Shown: positions 1 through 9,324, counted from the stretch's first letter. The stretch: DNA of 36,820 bases from Syntrophaceae bacterium (GCA_009773315.1 WRPE01000032.1:1-36820), one strand, 5' to 3'. Notes: generated by a model from the letters alone, not told the origin. Made by a program: numbers and translations.

Positions 1-114
1 AAAAATATTTCAAATCGATAAATAACTTTCTATTGCTTATTCTCATTGTTTTCTATACTTTACATTATCACCAAAATAAAACGTTGGGACAGTAGTGATT
101 GGAAACTCAAATTA

Positions 115-2091
115 ATGACCCTTGCACTCAATAAACAGAAACTCGACAATCTTGCCGACGAAATATGGAAATCCGCACAGCGTTTGCGCGGCAAGTTCAA
201 AGCCTACGAATATCAGAACGTTATTTTGCCCATTATCGTGATTCGCCGCCTGGAATGCGTGCTCATTAAATGGCGCGAGGATAGAGCGGCTGAAGTGCTC
301 GCCAAACGACCAAAGCTCACACCAAAAGAACTGGCCAAGCTGGTCAAAGGTCTGGAAACCAGCGGTGCGCCCTTCTCCAATAAGACCGACTGGACCTTGC
401 GCCGGGTTTATGAAGAAGACCATACGCTTCTGGAAGAAAATTTCCGCGCCTATATCAACGGATTCTCCAAAAATGTTGATGACGTCATCGAGCATTTCAA
501 TTACCGGGCCACCATCGGCCAGATGGTGAAAAACAACCGTCTTGCGCCGATACTCAATCAATATAAAGAACTGGAACTTGGCCCGGATAACTTGTCGCCG
601 CTGGAGATGGGGTACATTTACGAGGAACTGCTCCGGCGTTTTTCAGAACAAAGCGGTGAAGAAGCCGGAGATCATTTCACGCCGCGCGAAGTCATCCGTT
701 TGATGGTTGAGCTGCTCGATATTCCCCTTCCCGACCGCCACCTGTCCATCTATGACCCGGCCTGTGGCACCGGCGGCATGTTGTCGGTTGCCAAAGAACA
801 CCTGCTCGACCGCGCCGCGACACAAAAAGAAAAGGACAATGTTGAAAAGTATGTCACCGTCCATGGTCACGAACTTTCTCCCACAAACTACGCCGTCTGC
901 CAAGCGGACTTACTCATCAAAAACGACAAACAGGCCAAGGTGCATTACGGAAACTCACTGATTCCTCACGAGCCACATAGCAGGGAGCCGGGCGATCATT
1001 TTTCCGAATCCAAATTCCGGTTTGACTTTATGCTTTCCAACCCCCCCTTCGGCGTCACCTGGGGCGGCAAGGACGGCTACGAAGCCGAAGCGCGCAAACT
1101 GCGAACGACGCGCTATCGGGCAGGGATGCCGCGTGTCAACGACGGGGCCTTGCTTTTCCTGCAAACCATGCTGGCCAAAATGAAAGAGCCGGCCAAAGGA
1201 GAAAGCCGCATGGCCATTATTTTTAACGGATCGCCGCTTTCCAACGGGGATTGCGGGTCCGGCGAAAGCGAAATCCGCCGCTGGATTCTGGAAAACGACT
1301 GGCTTGACGCCATCGTTATGCTGCCCGACCAGCTCTTTTACAACACCGGCATTTTTACCTACATCTGGCTTTTACGCAACAACAAGCCCGCGTCTCACAA
1401 AGGCCGCGTCATGCTGATCGACGCCCGCAAGCAGTTTGAAAAAGAACCGAAATCTTTCGGCAGCAAGCGCAACCGCATCACCGACACACACCGTACCTGG
1501 ATAGAAGAACGCTACCGCGATGGCTGGAAAAAAGGTTTTTCCGACGATCAAGTCAAGATTTTCCGGCGGGAGGATTTTGCTTATCACAAGGTCAGCGTCG
1601 TCTTCTGGCAGTTTGACGAAAATGACCAGCCCGCTATAATCACCGAACCTTATGAAAAGACCTTTACCGCCGCGACGCTTAAGAAAGAACAGGAATTCTA
1701 CGCAAGCGACCTGACTTTTTCAGTGCGGTTGAAAAATGACGGAATCGAAAAAACGGAAATCCTTAAAATTACCGCCAAGGATGACGTAATAAAAAAATTC
1801 AAGGCGTTGATGGAAGACAGGCCGGAAGTCGTTGAGGTTGCATGGACGCATCGCCATTATGTGAAAGACGACGAATACATTCCGCACGGCGAAAACATCG
1901 AGGAATTTTTAAAGCGGGAGATTGCCAAGCCCATTATCCGCTGGCAGGACAGTCCGCAACTGGGCTACGAAATCCTGCCCAATAAATATTTCTATCGTTA
2001 CGAGCCGCCCACACCGGCCAAGGAATTGCTTGCGGAATTCTGGAAGCTGGAAAAAGAAGCGGAAAAGCTGCTGGAGGGCCTGGCAAGATGA
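115..2091 (+). CDS. hsdM: Type I restriction-modification system methyltransferase subunit HsdM
   Basis: Modification subunit of a type I restriction-modification complex; it transfers a methyl group from S-adenosylmethionine to adenine N6 at the site chosen by HsdS. An N-terminal helical HsdM_N region is followed by the N6-adenine methyltransferase core. Motif I DPACGTGG begins at residue 214 and motif IV NPPFG at residue 309, both intact. The frame is open from position 46, but the 23 extra residues do not look like the family; the ATG at 115 gives the typical MTLALNKQKLDNLADEIWK start, with only a weak GGAAA ribosome site. The 3' end overlaps the next gene by 4 bp (ATGA), as in a translationally coupled operon. 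The first 114 bases hold AT-rich sequence that probably contains the operon promoter, but no convincing -35/-10 pair was found. Function is near certain; the start is likely. Confidence 0.95.
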   Translation: MTLALNKQKLDNLADEIWKSAQRLRGKFKAYEYQNVILPIIVIRRLECVLIKWREDRAAEVLAKRPKLTPKELAKLVKGLETSGAPFSNKTDWTLRRVYEEDHTLLEENFRAYINGFSKNVDDVIEHFNYRATIGQMVKNNRLAPILNQYKELELGPDNLSPLEMGYIYEELLRRFSEQSGEEAGDHFTPREVIRLMVELLDIPLPDRHLSIYDPACGTGGMLSVAKEHLLDRAATQKEKDNVEKYVTVHGHELSPTNYAVCQADLLIKNDKQAKVHYGNSLIPHEPHSREPGDHFSESKFRFDFMLSNPPFGVTWGGKDGYEAEARKLRTTRYRAGMPRVNDGALLFLQTMLAKMKEPAKGESRMAIIFNGSPLSNGDCGSGESEIRRWILENDWLDAIVMLPDQLFYNTGIFTYIWLLRNNKPASHKGRVMLIDARKQFEKEPKSFGSKRNRITDTHRTWIEERYRDGWKKGFSDDQVKIFRREDFAYHKVSVVFWQFDENDQPAIITEPYEKTFTAATLKKEQEFYASDLTFSVRLKNDGIEKTEILKITAKDDVIKKFKALMEDRPEVVEVAWTHRHYVKDDEYIPHGENIEEFLKREIAKPIIRWQDSPQLGYEILPNKYFYRYEPPTPAKELLAEFWKLEKEAEKLLEGLAR

Positions 2092-3224
2092 GCAAAACCA
2101 AAGACATCTCTCTTGCGTCGCCGGAATACCGGCAATTCATCGAAGAGCTGAAAGGCAGGGTGCTCGCCGCCCGGATTTCCGCGGCGCGCGCCGTCAACCG
2201 GGATTTGATCCTGCTGTATTGGGATATCGGGCGTGGCATCGTGGAGAAGCAGCAGACACTCGGATGGGGCGATTCGATAGTCGAGATGGTTTCGGCGGAC
2301 TTACAAAAGGCATTCCCCGGCTCCTTCGGTTTCTCACCGCAAAATGTGTGGCGGATGCTCCAGTTTTTTCAGACGTACACGGACAACCTGTTTCTCTCAC
2401 AGACTGTGAGAGAATTGGAAAAGAAAGGGCGGAAAACGCCGAGCCCCAAAGAACTCTCACAGTTTGTGAGAGAATTGGTCGCCTCAGTTCCATGGGGCCA
2501 TCATGCCAATGTTTTGGCCAAGCTCACCGATCCCGCAGCCCGCCTTTATTACCTCCAGGCTACAGCCCGTTTTGGCTGGTCGCGCAATGTCTTGCTCAAC
2601 CAGATCAAGGCAGGGGCGTATGAGCGGGCGGTCACGGAAAAGAAAACACACAATTTTCCGTTGGCCTTACCTCAGTACTTAGCTGAGCAGGCGGATGAAG
2701 CGCTGAAAAGCTCCTATAATCTTGAATTTCTCGGCATCTGGCGCGAGGTAAAAGAACGCGAGCTTGAAGACCGTCTGATCGAACGCCTGCGCGATTTCAT
2801 TTTGGAACTGGGCTACGGCTTTTGCTTTGTGGGCCGCCAGCACCGGATTGCGCTGGGGAAGAAAGAATACTTTATCGATCTGCTTTTTTATCATCGCTTT
2901 CTTAAGGCGCTTGTCGCGTTTGAATTAAAGGTGGGCACATTCGAGCCGGAACATGCAGGCAAGATGGATTTTTATCTCAATCTCTTAAACGACAAGGAAC
3001 GCGCTCCGGATGACAATCCCTCCATCGGCATCATCCTCTGCGCCCAGAAAGATGATGTGGAAGTTGAATACGCCCTTAAAACCAAACAAAACCCGATCGG
3101 CGTGGCCGAGTATCATTTGCAGTCGAAGTTGCCGGCCGAAATGAAAGGCAAACTGCCGACAGCCCGGCAACTGGCCGACGTCGTCCGCGCCACCCTGCCG
3201 GAAAAGAAAGCGAAACGGCCATGA
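2088..3224 (+). CDS. DUF1016 / YhcG-family PD-(D/E)XK nuclease
   Basis: Predicted nuclease of the YhcG/DUF1016 family, often found inside type I restriction loci. The N-terminal DUF1016_N helical domain spans about residues 10-190; the PD-(D/E)XK domain follows, with FIDLLFY (Asp264) and FELK (Glu279, Lys281) as apparent catalytic residues. Length (378 aa) is normal. It overlaps hsdM and hsdS by 4 bp each, so it is made with the RM complex. Its role is not established; possibilities are an accessory anti-phage nuclease or repair function. One oddity: residues about 102-140 contain a 20-residue duplication (LSQTVRELE / LSQFVRELV) whose DNA is palindromic and is described separately. Family identity is secure; the role in this operon is inference. 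Confidence 0.9.
   Translation: MSKTKDISLASPEYRQFIEELKGRVLAARISAARAVNRDLILLYWDIGRGIVEKQQTLGWGDSIVEMVSADLQKAFPGSFGFSPQNVWRMLQFFQTYTDNLFLSQTVRELEKKGRKTPSPKELSQFVRELVASVPWGHHANVLAKLTDPAARLYYLQATARFGWSRNVLLNQIKAGAYERAVTEKKTHNFPLALPQYLAEQADEALKSSYNLEFLGIWREVKERELEDRLIERLRDFILELGYGFCFVGRQHRIALGKKEYFIDLLFYHRFLKALVAFELKVGTFEPEHAGKMDFYLNLLNDKERAPDDNPSIGIILCAQKDDVEVEYALKTKQNPIGVAEYHLQSKLPAEMKGKLPTARQLADVVRATLPEKKAKRP
2392..2414. repeat. In-frame palindromic repeat, copy 1, inside the DUF1016 gene
   Basis: Perfect 23-nt palindrome around one central base: arm TTCTCTCACAG, centre A, arm CTGTGAGAGAA. It encodes LSQTVREL in the reading frame. A near-copy lies exactly 60 bp downstream. Confidence 0.85.
2454..2472. 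repeat. In-frame palindromic repeat, copy 2, inside the DUF1016 gene
   Basis: Second copy of the palindrome, arms CTCTCACA and TGTGAGAG around GTT, encoding LSQFVREL. Together with copy 1 it forms a direct repeat with a 60-bp (20-codon) period; the matching stretch runs on for a few bases (AATTGG) in both copies. Confidence 0.8.
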
Positions 3225-4546
3225 ACAGTCCTGCAATGATACGCCAAATATTAGATGAAGTAAAAATTTATATGGCTGGAAAGGCCTTCGATACGAACTG
3301 TCTTCCCCTCGATTGGAAGTTTGATCGGTTAAAAGATGTTGCCTTGGTCAACAGGACTTCGCTAACTGCAAACACTGACCCGGACTACGAATTTGATTAC
3401 CTAGAGATATCGAATGTTAATTACCATGGAATTATTGACCATCAGGCCATAGAGCATTTGCGATATGAAGATGCACCATCAAGGGCTCGCAGGCGCGTGG
3501 GCAAAAACAATACAGTAATCTCATCCGTTAGACCGAATCTTCAGGCCGTGGCGTTTTTGCCTGACGTTGGTCAGGATTTCGTGTGTTCTACAGGATTCAA
3601 TGTTGTACAAGCACGAGAGATAAAACACCATCCAAAGTTTGTGTATTACACGCTAATATCAGAATCAGCGCGACAATATTTTGAATCAATCGCAAAAGGA
3701 GTTGGCTATCCGGCAATAGATGAGAAGGATTTTAATTCATTGCCTTTACCGCTGCCACCACGTCCGGAACAAGAGCGGATTGCGGCTTTTCTGGACGCGA
3801 GCTGTGCAGCGATTGATGCGGCAGTTTCGGCCAAGCAGCGACAAATTGAAACCTTAGATTCTATTGTAGATGCAACACTCCACAAAGCTTTTGCAAATGC
3901 TGAATGGCCACAAGAGCGAATAAAAGACGTGACAATAAAGATAGGAAGTGGCGTAACGCCTGAAGGTGGTGCGGCGAATTATTTGAATGAAGGGATTCCT
4001 TTGCTGAGGAGCCAAAATATACATTTCGACGGTCTGCATTTAGATGATGTTGCGTTTATATCTGAAGAAACTCATGCTGAGATGTCAAACAGTCAAATCA
4101 AGCCACGCGATGTTTTGCTCAACATAACAGGTGCTTCAATTGGCCGATGTACCTATGTGCCGGAGAACTTTGGAGAGGGTAATGTTAACCAGCATGTCTG
4201 CATTATTCGGGGCAATCATCAAATTGATTATCGTTTCCTTTCGTCATTTCTTTCCTCACCAATTGGGCAAGGTCAAGTACTTTCTTCGTTCACGGGCGCA
4301 TCACGTCAGGGGCTCAGTCACATAGAGCTTGGTCTTATCAGTGTACCATTGCCATCCATCGACGTGCAACGAACCATTATTGCAGATTTAGAAAGAAGAA
4401 TGCTTCAACAAAAGCAAATACACGGAAATATAGAATCGCAAATTACTACCCTCACAACCTTCCGCAAATCCCTGATCTACGAATGCGTCACAGGTCAGCG
4501 ACGAATAATGGAATCTGATCTGAAGAAGGTAAAAGCCTATGGCTAG
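3221..4546 (+). CDS. hsdS: Type I restriction-modification specificity subunit HsdS
   Basis: DNA-recognition subunit. It has two target-recognition domains, each followed by a helical spacer: TRD1 about residues 25-185, with the conserved boundary PLPLPPRPEQERIAAFLD near 175-195; TRD2 about 225-390, ending in VPLPSIDVQRTIIADLE. The length of 441 aa fits a full two-domain HsdS with a bipartite target. The start overlaps the stop of the DUF1016 gene (ATGA) and the end overlaps the hsdR start by 8 bp. By eye the gene is richer in A and T than hsdM and hsdR, which agrees with the known exchange of hsdS alleles. The recognition sequence cannot be predicted. Confidence 0.93.
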   Translation: MNSPAMIRQILDEVKIYMAGKAFDTNCLPLDWKFDRLKDVALVNRTSLTANTDPDYEFDYLEISNVNYHGIIDHQAIEHLRYEDAPSRARRRVGKNNTVISSVRPNLQAVAFLPDVGQDFVCSTGFNVVQAREIKHHPKFVYYTLISESARQYFESIAKGVGYPAIDEKDFNSLPLPLPPRPEQERIAAFLDASCAAIDAAVSAKQRQIETLDSIVDATLHKAFANAEWPQERIKDVTIKIGSGVTPEGGAANYLNEGIPLLRSQNIHFDGLHLDDVAFISEETHAEMSNSQIKPRDVLLNITGASIGRCTYVPENFGEGNVNQHVCIIRGNHQIDYRFLSSFLSSPIGQGQVLSSFTGASRQGLSHIELGLISVPLPSIDVQRTIIADLERRMLQQKQIHGNIESQITTLTTFRKSLIYECVTGQRRIMESDLKKVKAYG

Positions 4547-7472
4547 AAAGAAAGCGCCGGAGCTGACATTTCAGGAACACATTGCCAACTTTCTCACCCG
4601 CGAGCATCAGTATGGTGTGCTCGAACAGGATGATATCACGGATACGGAGCATTACCTTGCTGAAGACCATCTCTGGGCTTTCTTAAACGCCACGCAGGCC
4701 GACCAACTGAAAAAGCTTACCGACGATTACGGAACGGACGCCCGCGACGAGGTCTTTCGGGCGCTTTGCAAAGAATTAAACCATACACCGCTGTGGATGC
4801 TCCTGCGCCATGGTCTGAAGGTTCGCGGCCTGGAATTCCGCCTTTTCTATCCCCAACCCCGTTCCAGTGAAAGCACGGCGGCAAAAAAGCACGGCGAAAA
4901 TCGTATTACCTTCCGCCCGCACTTTTACTTTGGCGACACGAATCAGGAAGTTGACTTTGTCTTTTTCTTAAACGGTCTGCCCATTGTCGCTCTGGAGGTC
5001 AAACACGAAAAGAATCAAACCGTCCATGACGCCGTGGCGCAGTTTGCCGGGCGCGATCATGCCCATCGGATTTTCCGGCATCCATTTCTTTATTTGGCCG
5101 TCGACACCAGCGACGTCATGGCGGCCACCGACCCGCGACGGGTGGAGAACTTCCGCTGGCACAACATGGGGCTCGTAAACGAGCCGCTCACGAAAGGCGG
5201 CAAAGAATATCCGGTTGAGTTTCTCTATCGCGAAGTCCTGTCGCAGGATCAGCTATTGGAGATGTTGTCGTTTTTCCTGGTGCGCGTACCCGAGCGTGAG
5301 GCCGACGAAGACAAACCGGCGCAACCGGCTTTCACCATTTTGCCCCGTTACCACCAAAGCCGCATGGTGCGAAAAGTGGCCGATGACGCCCTGGCGCATT
5401 TTGTTGCCTCCGGGGATATCGGGCGGAAATATCTGATTGATCACTCCGCAGGCAGCGGCAAGACGTTATCCATGTGCTGGCTGGCCGACCGGTTGCACAG
5501 CCTGTTCAAACCGGACTCCAGCGAGAAAATGATCGATATTATCTTTATTCTGACCGACCGCACCACTTTGGACAAAAACATCCGCCGGGATATTGTTCAT
5601 TTTACTCATCTGAAAGATGTTGTCGGTCTGGCGGATCGCGCCGATGATCTGCCGCGCTTTCTTGCACAACGGAAATCGATCATTGTCACAACCATACAGA
5701 AGTTTGCCTGGATTCTGGAGAAACTTGAAGCAAAACCGGAATTAAAGAAATTGCGTGTTGCTTTTTTAATTGACGAGGCCCACCGCTCGCAGGAAGGGCA
5801 GATGGGCGTTGCCATCCGTGTGCCGTTCCGCACGCCGGATGACCCCGATGCGGCGGATACTGAGGATGATGTAAAGGACGAAGAAGAGAAGGTTGCCGAC
5901 ATTATCCGGGAGCACGACAAAAATCAGCTTTTTGTGGCCTTCACCGCCACCCCGGCCCCGGCCACCGTAACGCTTTTTGGCGCGCCATTCGATACCTACA
6001 GCGAGGCGGAAGCTATTGCCGAAGGTTACATTGTGGATGTGGCGGCCAGCATCATTTCCTATAAGACGCTCTATAACCTGCATTGCCCGGTTGTGCCCAA
6101 ACCGGATGAAGAAAAATTCTATCCCAAAGGCGTTGTCGCCAAAGCGCTGCAAAACCTGGCCTATCAGGATGAAGGATTAATTCAATACAAGGCGGAGGTC
6201 ATGCTTCGTATCTTTGAAAAAGACATCAAACCGCTGGTAGGCGGCCGCGCCAAGGCAATGATTGTCGCCACGTCACGCATGGCCGGTTTGCTCTATTTCA
6301 ATATTATCAAAGAAAAGCTCAAGGAACGCGGCGCGGATTACAAAGCGCTTTATGCCTTTTCCGATTTTGTGCATACGGAAACCAACAAGCCCGTAAGCGA
6401 ACATGCCGTAAACGAGTTAAAGGACGGCGAATTGATCGAAGATCGCTTTGCGGGCGACGATTACCGGTTGATGATTGTGGCCAACAAGTTCCAGACCGGG
6501 TTTGACCAGCCGCTTTTGGCCGGAATGTTTCTGGACAAACCGGTGATGGATCGCAACGCGGTGCAAACCGTGTCACGCCTGAACCGCTGCCATGAAGGGA
6601 AGAAAGATGTCGTTGTGGTTGATTTCACCAATAACGCTTCAGCCATCTTGAAGGCATTTGCCAAATACCGGCAGGGAACACCCTTTGTGCCAACAGAACC
6701 CGACCCGGCGCTTTGCACCAAATTATACGAGGACATTATTGCGGCCGGTGTTTTTGCGCAGGCTGATGCGCACGACTTTATTCAACTTGCGGCCACGGGG
6801 ACGGATGCCGAGATACAATATGTGATTAATGGCTTGCGGGTGCGGTTTCAGGCTCGGCTTAGTTCAATGGAAGACCGGAAATCGTTTGTTTACACGCTTG
6901 CCCGTCTGGTCAAGAGCTTCCATTTTCTGACGTGTTTCTTTACTTTTCCGGATGCGATCAAAGAGTTTACTGCTTTTGCCGAGGCAGTAGGACCGCAACT
7001 GATCAAACAGGGCAGCGTTTCGGAATTGATGAAACAGATTCGTCAAACCGAAGTGATCAAGGTGGCGGTCGAGTACCAAGGCGAAGTCCAGAACACAAGC
7101 GGCAAGGTGAAACTCCGGCCGGGTGGGGGTAAGCAAGGCGCAGGGCCGCCCCTTGTGAAAATATCCGTGCAGGACATGATTGACGACATCCGCAGGAAGT
7201 ACGCCATCACTGATGAGGAAGCGCTTTACATTCGACAGGTCACGGAGGCGAAAGTGGAAGACCCGGCTATTCGCGATACGGTTCAGAACCATCGGGAAGA
7301 CAGCATTTTTTTGGAAAACGCGTACCGGGGCCAGGTGAACGGCGAAATACGGGTTACTTATAATGATCTGGGGCGTTATGATGAACTGGCCGATGCCAAG
7401 TACACGGATACGGGCGGCATTTTCGATAGTATGGCGATAACGGTCATAAAAACACATTTGCTGGCGGCCTAA
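4539..7472 (+). CDS. hsdR: Type I restriction endonuclease subunit HsdR
   Basis: Motor and nuclease subunit, which translocates DNA using ATP and cuts unmethylated DNA. The N-terminal PD-(D/E)XK nuclease has Asp139 in VDFVFFLNG and Glu153-x-Lys155 in ALEVKHEKN. The SF2 helicase has Walker A SAGSGKT (about 303-309), DEAH at 412-415 (IDEAHRSQ), FTATPAPAT, and a second RecA domain with KFQTGFDQP and QTVSRLNR. The C-terminal region (about 700-977) is the usual helical subunit-binding part. All key residues are present and 977 aa is a normal length. The start overlaps hsdS and follows an AAAGCC stretch rather than a strong Shine-Dalgarno, suggesting coupling. With hsdM and hsdS intact the system is probably active. 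Confidence 0.95.
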   Translation: MARKKAPELTFQEHIANFLTREHQYGVLEQDDITDTEHYLAEDHLWAFLNATQADQLKKLTDDYGTDARDEVFRALCKELNHTPLWMLLRHGLKVRGLEFRLFYPQPRSSESTAAKKHGENRITFRPHFYFGDTNQEVDFVFFLNGLPIVALEVKHEKNQTVHDAVAQFAGRDHAHRIFRHPFLYLAVDTSDVMAATDPRRVENFRWHNMGLVNEPLTKGGKEYPVEFLYREVLSQDQLLEMLSFFLVRVPEREADEDKPAQPAFTILPRYHQSRMVRKVADDALAHFVASGDIGRKYLIDHSAGSGKTLSMCWLADRLHSLFKPDSSEKMIDIIFILTDRTTLDKNIRRDIVHFTHLKDVVGLADRADDLPRFLAQRKSIIVTTIQKFAWILEKLEAKPELKKLRVAFLIDEAHRSQEGQMGVAIRVPFRTPDDPDAADTEDDVKDEEEKVADIIREHDKNQLFVAFTATPAPATVTLFGAPFDTYSEAEAIAEGYIVDVAASIISYKTLYNLHCPVVPKPDEEKFYPKGVVAKALQNLAYQDEGLIQYKAEVMLRIFEKDIKPLVGGRAKAMIVATSRMAGLLYFNIIKEKLKERGADYKALYAFSDFVHTETNKPVSEHAVNELKDGELIEDRFAGDDYRLMIVANKFQTGFDQPLLAGMFLDKPVMDRNAVQTVSRLNRCHEGKKDVVVVDFTNNASAILKAFAKYRQGTPFVPTEPDPALCTKLYEDIIAAGVFAQADAHDFIQLAATGTDAEIQYVINGLRVRFQARLSSMEDRKSFVYTLARLVKSFHFLTCFFTFPDAIKEFTAFAEAVGPQLIKQGSVSELMKQIRQTEVIKVAVEYQGEVQNTSGKVKLRPGGGKQGAGPPLVKISVQDMIDDIRRKYAITDEEALYIRQVTEAKVEDPAIRDTVQNHREDSIFLENAYRGQVNGEIRVTYNDLGRYDELADAKYTDTGGIFDSMAITVIKTHLLAA

Positions 7473-7476
7473 AATT

Positions 7477-8145
7477 ATGAAGAAACGATTAAAAGACATT
7501 CCCAAGGAAGAGAGGCCGCGCGAGAAGCTGCTCCAGAGCGGCGCTGCGGCGCTTAGCGATCAGGAGTTGCTGGCGGTATTACTCGGTAAAGGAACGCCGG
7601 AAACGGACGTTATGGCTTTAGCCGCTAAACTGGTCAAGGTCATAGACGATAAAGGGCTCAATGTCCGGGCGGATGACCTGCGGAAGTTCGCAGGTGTGGG
7701 TGACGCAAAAGCCGCTCTGATTCTCGCGGCGCTGGAGTATGCGCGCCGCCGGATCAAACCGGAAGGGGCAAGGATCGAAACACCGGCTGATCTGCTCCCC
7801 CATGTGCGTCATTATGCAGACCGTAAACAGGAGCATTTTCTTTGTGCCAGCATTAACGGCGCAAATGAAATATTGAATATCCGGGTCGTGTCCATCGGGC
7901 TTGTTGATCGCACGCCGGTGCACCCCCGCGAGGTTTTTGCGGACGCGCTGGTGGATCGCGCAGCCGCTGTGATCGTGGCACACAACCACCCTGCGGGCAG
8001 CCTGGAGCCATCGGCTGCCGACATTGAAATCACCAACCAACTGAAAGCGGCGGGCGTTGTTCTGGGTATTTCCTTACTTGACCACATTATCTTTAGCCGG
8101 ATTGGCTATTTCAGCTTTCTGGAAGCCGGAATGATAAAGGGCTGA
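7477..8145 (+). CDS. radC: RadC-family JAMM/MPN protein
   Basis: RadC family (DUF2466). A helix-hairpin-helix-like N-terminal UPF0758 region (about 1-75, including LSDQELLAVLLGKGT) is followed by a JAB1/MPN/Mov34 metalloprotease-like domain. The JAMM metal-site signature is present: HNHPAG with His169 and His171, followed by SAAD with Asp182. The usual full length is 222-230 aa. The gene starts 4 bp after hsdR and may be co-transcribed with the RM operon; such genes are common hitchhikers in restriction and phage-defence islands. The biochemical role of RadC is unsettled; the old repair assignment is doubtful. Confidence 0.93.
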   Translation: MKKRLKDIPKEERPREKLLQSGAAALSDQELLAVLLGKGTPETDVMALAAKLVKVIDDKGLNVRADDLRKFAGVGDAKAALILAALEYARRRIKPEGARIETPADLLPHVRHYADRKQEHFLCASINGANEILNIRVVSIGLVDRTPVHPREVFADALVDRAAAVIVAHNHPAGSLEPSAADIEITNQLKAAGVVLGISLLDHIIFSRIGYFSFLEAGMIKG

Positions 8146-8227
8146 TAGTTAGCGAAAACGGCACAGGTATAATTATTTTCTGGGTTCGTCATGATTAGTC
8201 TTTCATAGATTATTTTGAGGAGCATAC

Positions 8228-8899
8228 ATGAAATATGATGAAGATAAAGTGGACGAATTAACCCTGGCGATTCTCTATCTTGTCTCCCACGGTCGGGAAG
8301 AAGGTTGCGGGGCAAGGGCATGGAAAGGTTTTGACTGGGACACATTAAACAGGCTCCACAACAAAGGATTGATATCGAATCCAATCGGGAAAACCAAGTC
8401 AGTCGGCATGACGGAAGAAGGTTTTCTCAAGTCCAAAGACCTTTTTGAAAAACATTTTGTCAATGATCAGCGGCGCGACAAATCACCCATAGAGCCTAAA
8501 ACCGCTTGTGCGAAGCAGGTGAAAACACGGCACAAACGCGAACGGGAACAACCCGACAGGGAAGACCGTATTCTGTACGAAATCGTTGTTGATGCATACA
8601 ACGATACCGAACGGGCCATGGGCTGGTACTACTACCTTAAGGATAAAATGCAAATGCCCTTTACAGCGCGATGCCGAATCAGCCATTCGATTTCTCCTCT
8701 GAAAACCGGTCAGGAGGTTCAAGTTATGGGCATGGCTAAAGAAAGTGAATGCATGTCCGAGGTTTTTGTTTTGGTGAAGTATGGCAAAACAACACTTGCC
8801 GTGCCTCTGGCGCAGATGGACTGCCTGTCTGAGCATGAAGAGACCATCGAAGCCGTTGCTGACTGGCATTACTGGGTTGCACGCGGCTATGAATACTGA
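8228..8899 (+). CDS. DUF6429 domain fused to a CcbP-type calcium-binding domain
   Basis: Two recognisable parts. Residues 1-78 (MKYDEDKVDELTLAILYL, then ARAWKGFDWDTLNRLHNKGL, LTEEG-like GMTEEGF) match the small winged-helix-like DUF6429 family. Residues about 115-223 match the CcbP family first described from Anabaena as a calcium-binding protein: EIVVDAYNDTERAMGWYYYL, PFTARC, SPLKTGQEVQVMGMA, and the ending ADWHYWVARGYEY. The linker at 78-112 is lysine/arginine-rich and probably disordered. A strong GAGGAG ribosome site lies 5-10 bp upstream of the ATG. The next gene follows after 38 bp with its own GGAGG site. It sits between the RM operon and an AbiE pair. The domain match is from memory of the families; the function of the fusion is unknown. 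Confidence 0.75.
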   Translation: MKYDEDKVDELTLAILYLVSHGREEGCGARAWKGFDWDTLNRLHNKGLISNPIGKTKSVGMTEEGFLKSKDLFEKHFVNDQRRDKSPIEPKTACAKQVKTRHKREREQPDREDRILYEIVVDAYNDTERAMGWYYYLKDKMQMPFTARCRISHSISPLKTGQEVQVMGMAKESECMSEVFVLVKYGKTTLAVPLAQMDCLSEHEETIEAVADWHYWVARGYEY

Positions 8900-8937
8900 G
8901 CGCCTCACCATCATATTATCAGCAAATTGGAGGAAAC

Positions 8938-9324
8938 ATGGATCTGTTTGAAAAATATCAAGATGTGCTTCAAAATATTGAATTTGCCATCGTCTCTATT
9001 TATCGGGAACATCTTGAAATGACGGACTATGCTGTGATGCGTTCGCTGGAGGCAATCATTAATCATTATAGCGCTGAAAAAACAGGAAAGACGCCACGGA
9101 ATTTTTCGCTCGATAAACCTGAAAAAGAGATTTTTCGGCAAGTTCAATCTGTTTGCGAATGGCGCATGGGACGGCCATCATCATTCGGGATGCCTGAAAA
9201 CAAACCCATATCCCTAGATGAAATCATTCAATGCCTGAAGCGGATTTTGAAATCCGTTGAGAAGTGGAATAAACATGAAGGCATACAAGGCTATTTGCGT
9301 TTTGTATCTCAATACGTCCGTTAG
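8938..9324 (+). CDS. Conserved hypothetical protein, 128 aa
   Basis: All-helical cytosolic protein without a signal peptide or membrane segment. The N-terminus (MDLFEKYQDVLQNIEFAIV) and the block VCEWRMGRPSSFG look conserved, but I cannot name the family with confidence. It has a good GGAGG ribosome site 9 bp before the ATG and lies 38 bp after the DUF6429-CcbP gene on the same strand, so the two are probably one transcript and may work together. The following 246 bases hold a weak hairpin (CTACC/GGTAG near 9361) and then the AbiE promoter. Confidence 0.7.
   Translation: MDLFEKYQDVLQNIEFAIVSIYREHLEMTDYAVMRSLEAIINHYSAEKTGKTPRNFSLDKPEKEIFRQVQSVCEWRMGRPSSFGMPENKPISLDEIIQCLKRILKSVEKWNKHEGIQGYLRFVSQYVR

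Noticed and set aside
2392-2472. Possible CRISPR-like repeat pair
   Set aside because: Only two units, inside a coding region, with a 60-bp period that keeps the frame; no cas gene nearby.
6864-7505. Minus-strand open frame of 213 codons opposite hsdR
   Set aside because: Shadow of the intact HsdR C-terminal region.
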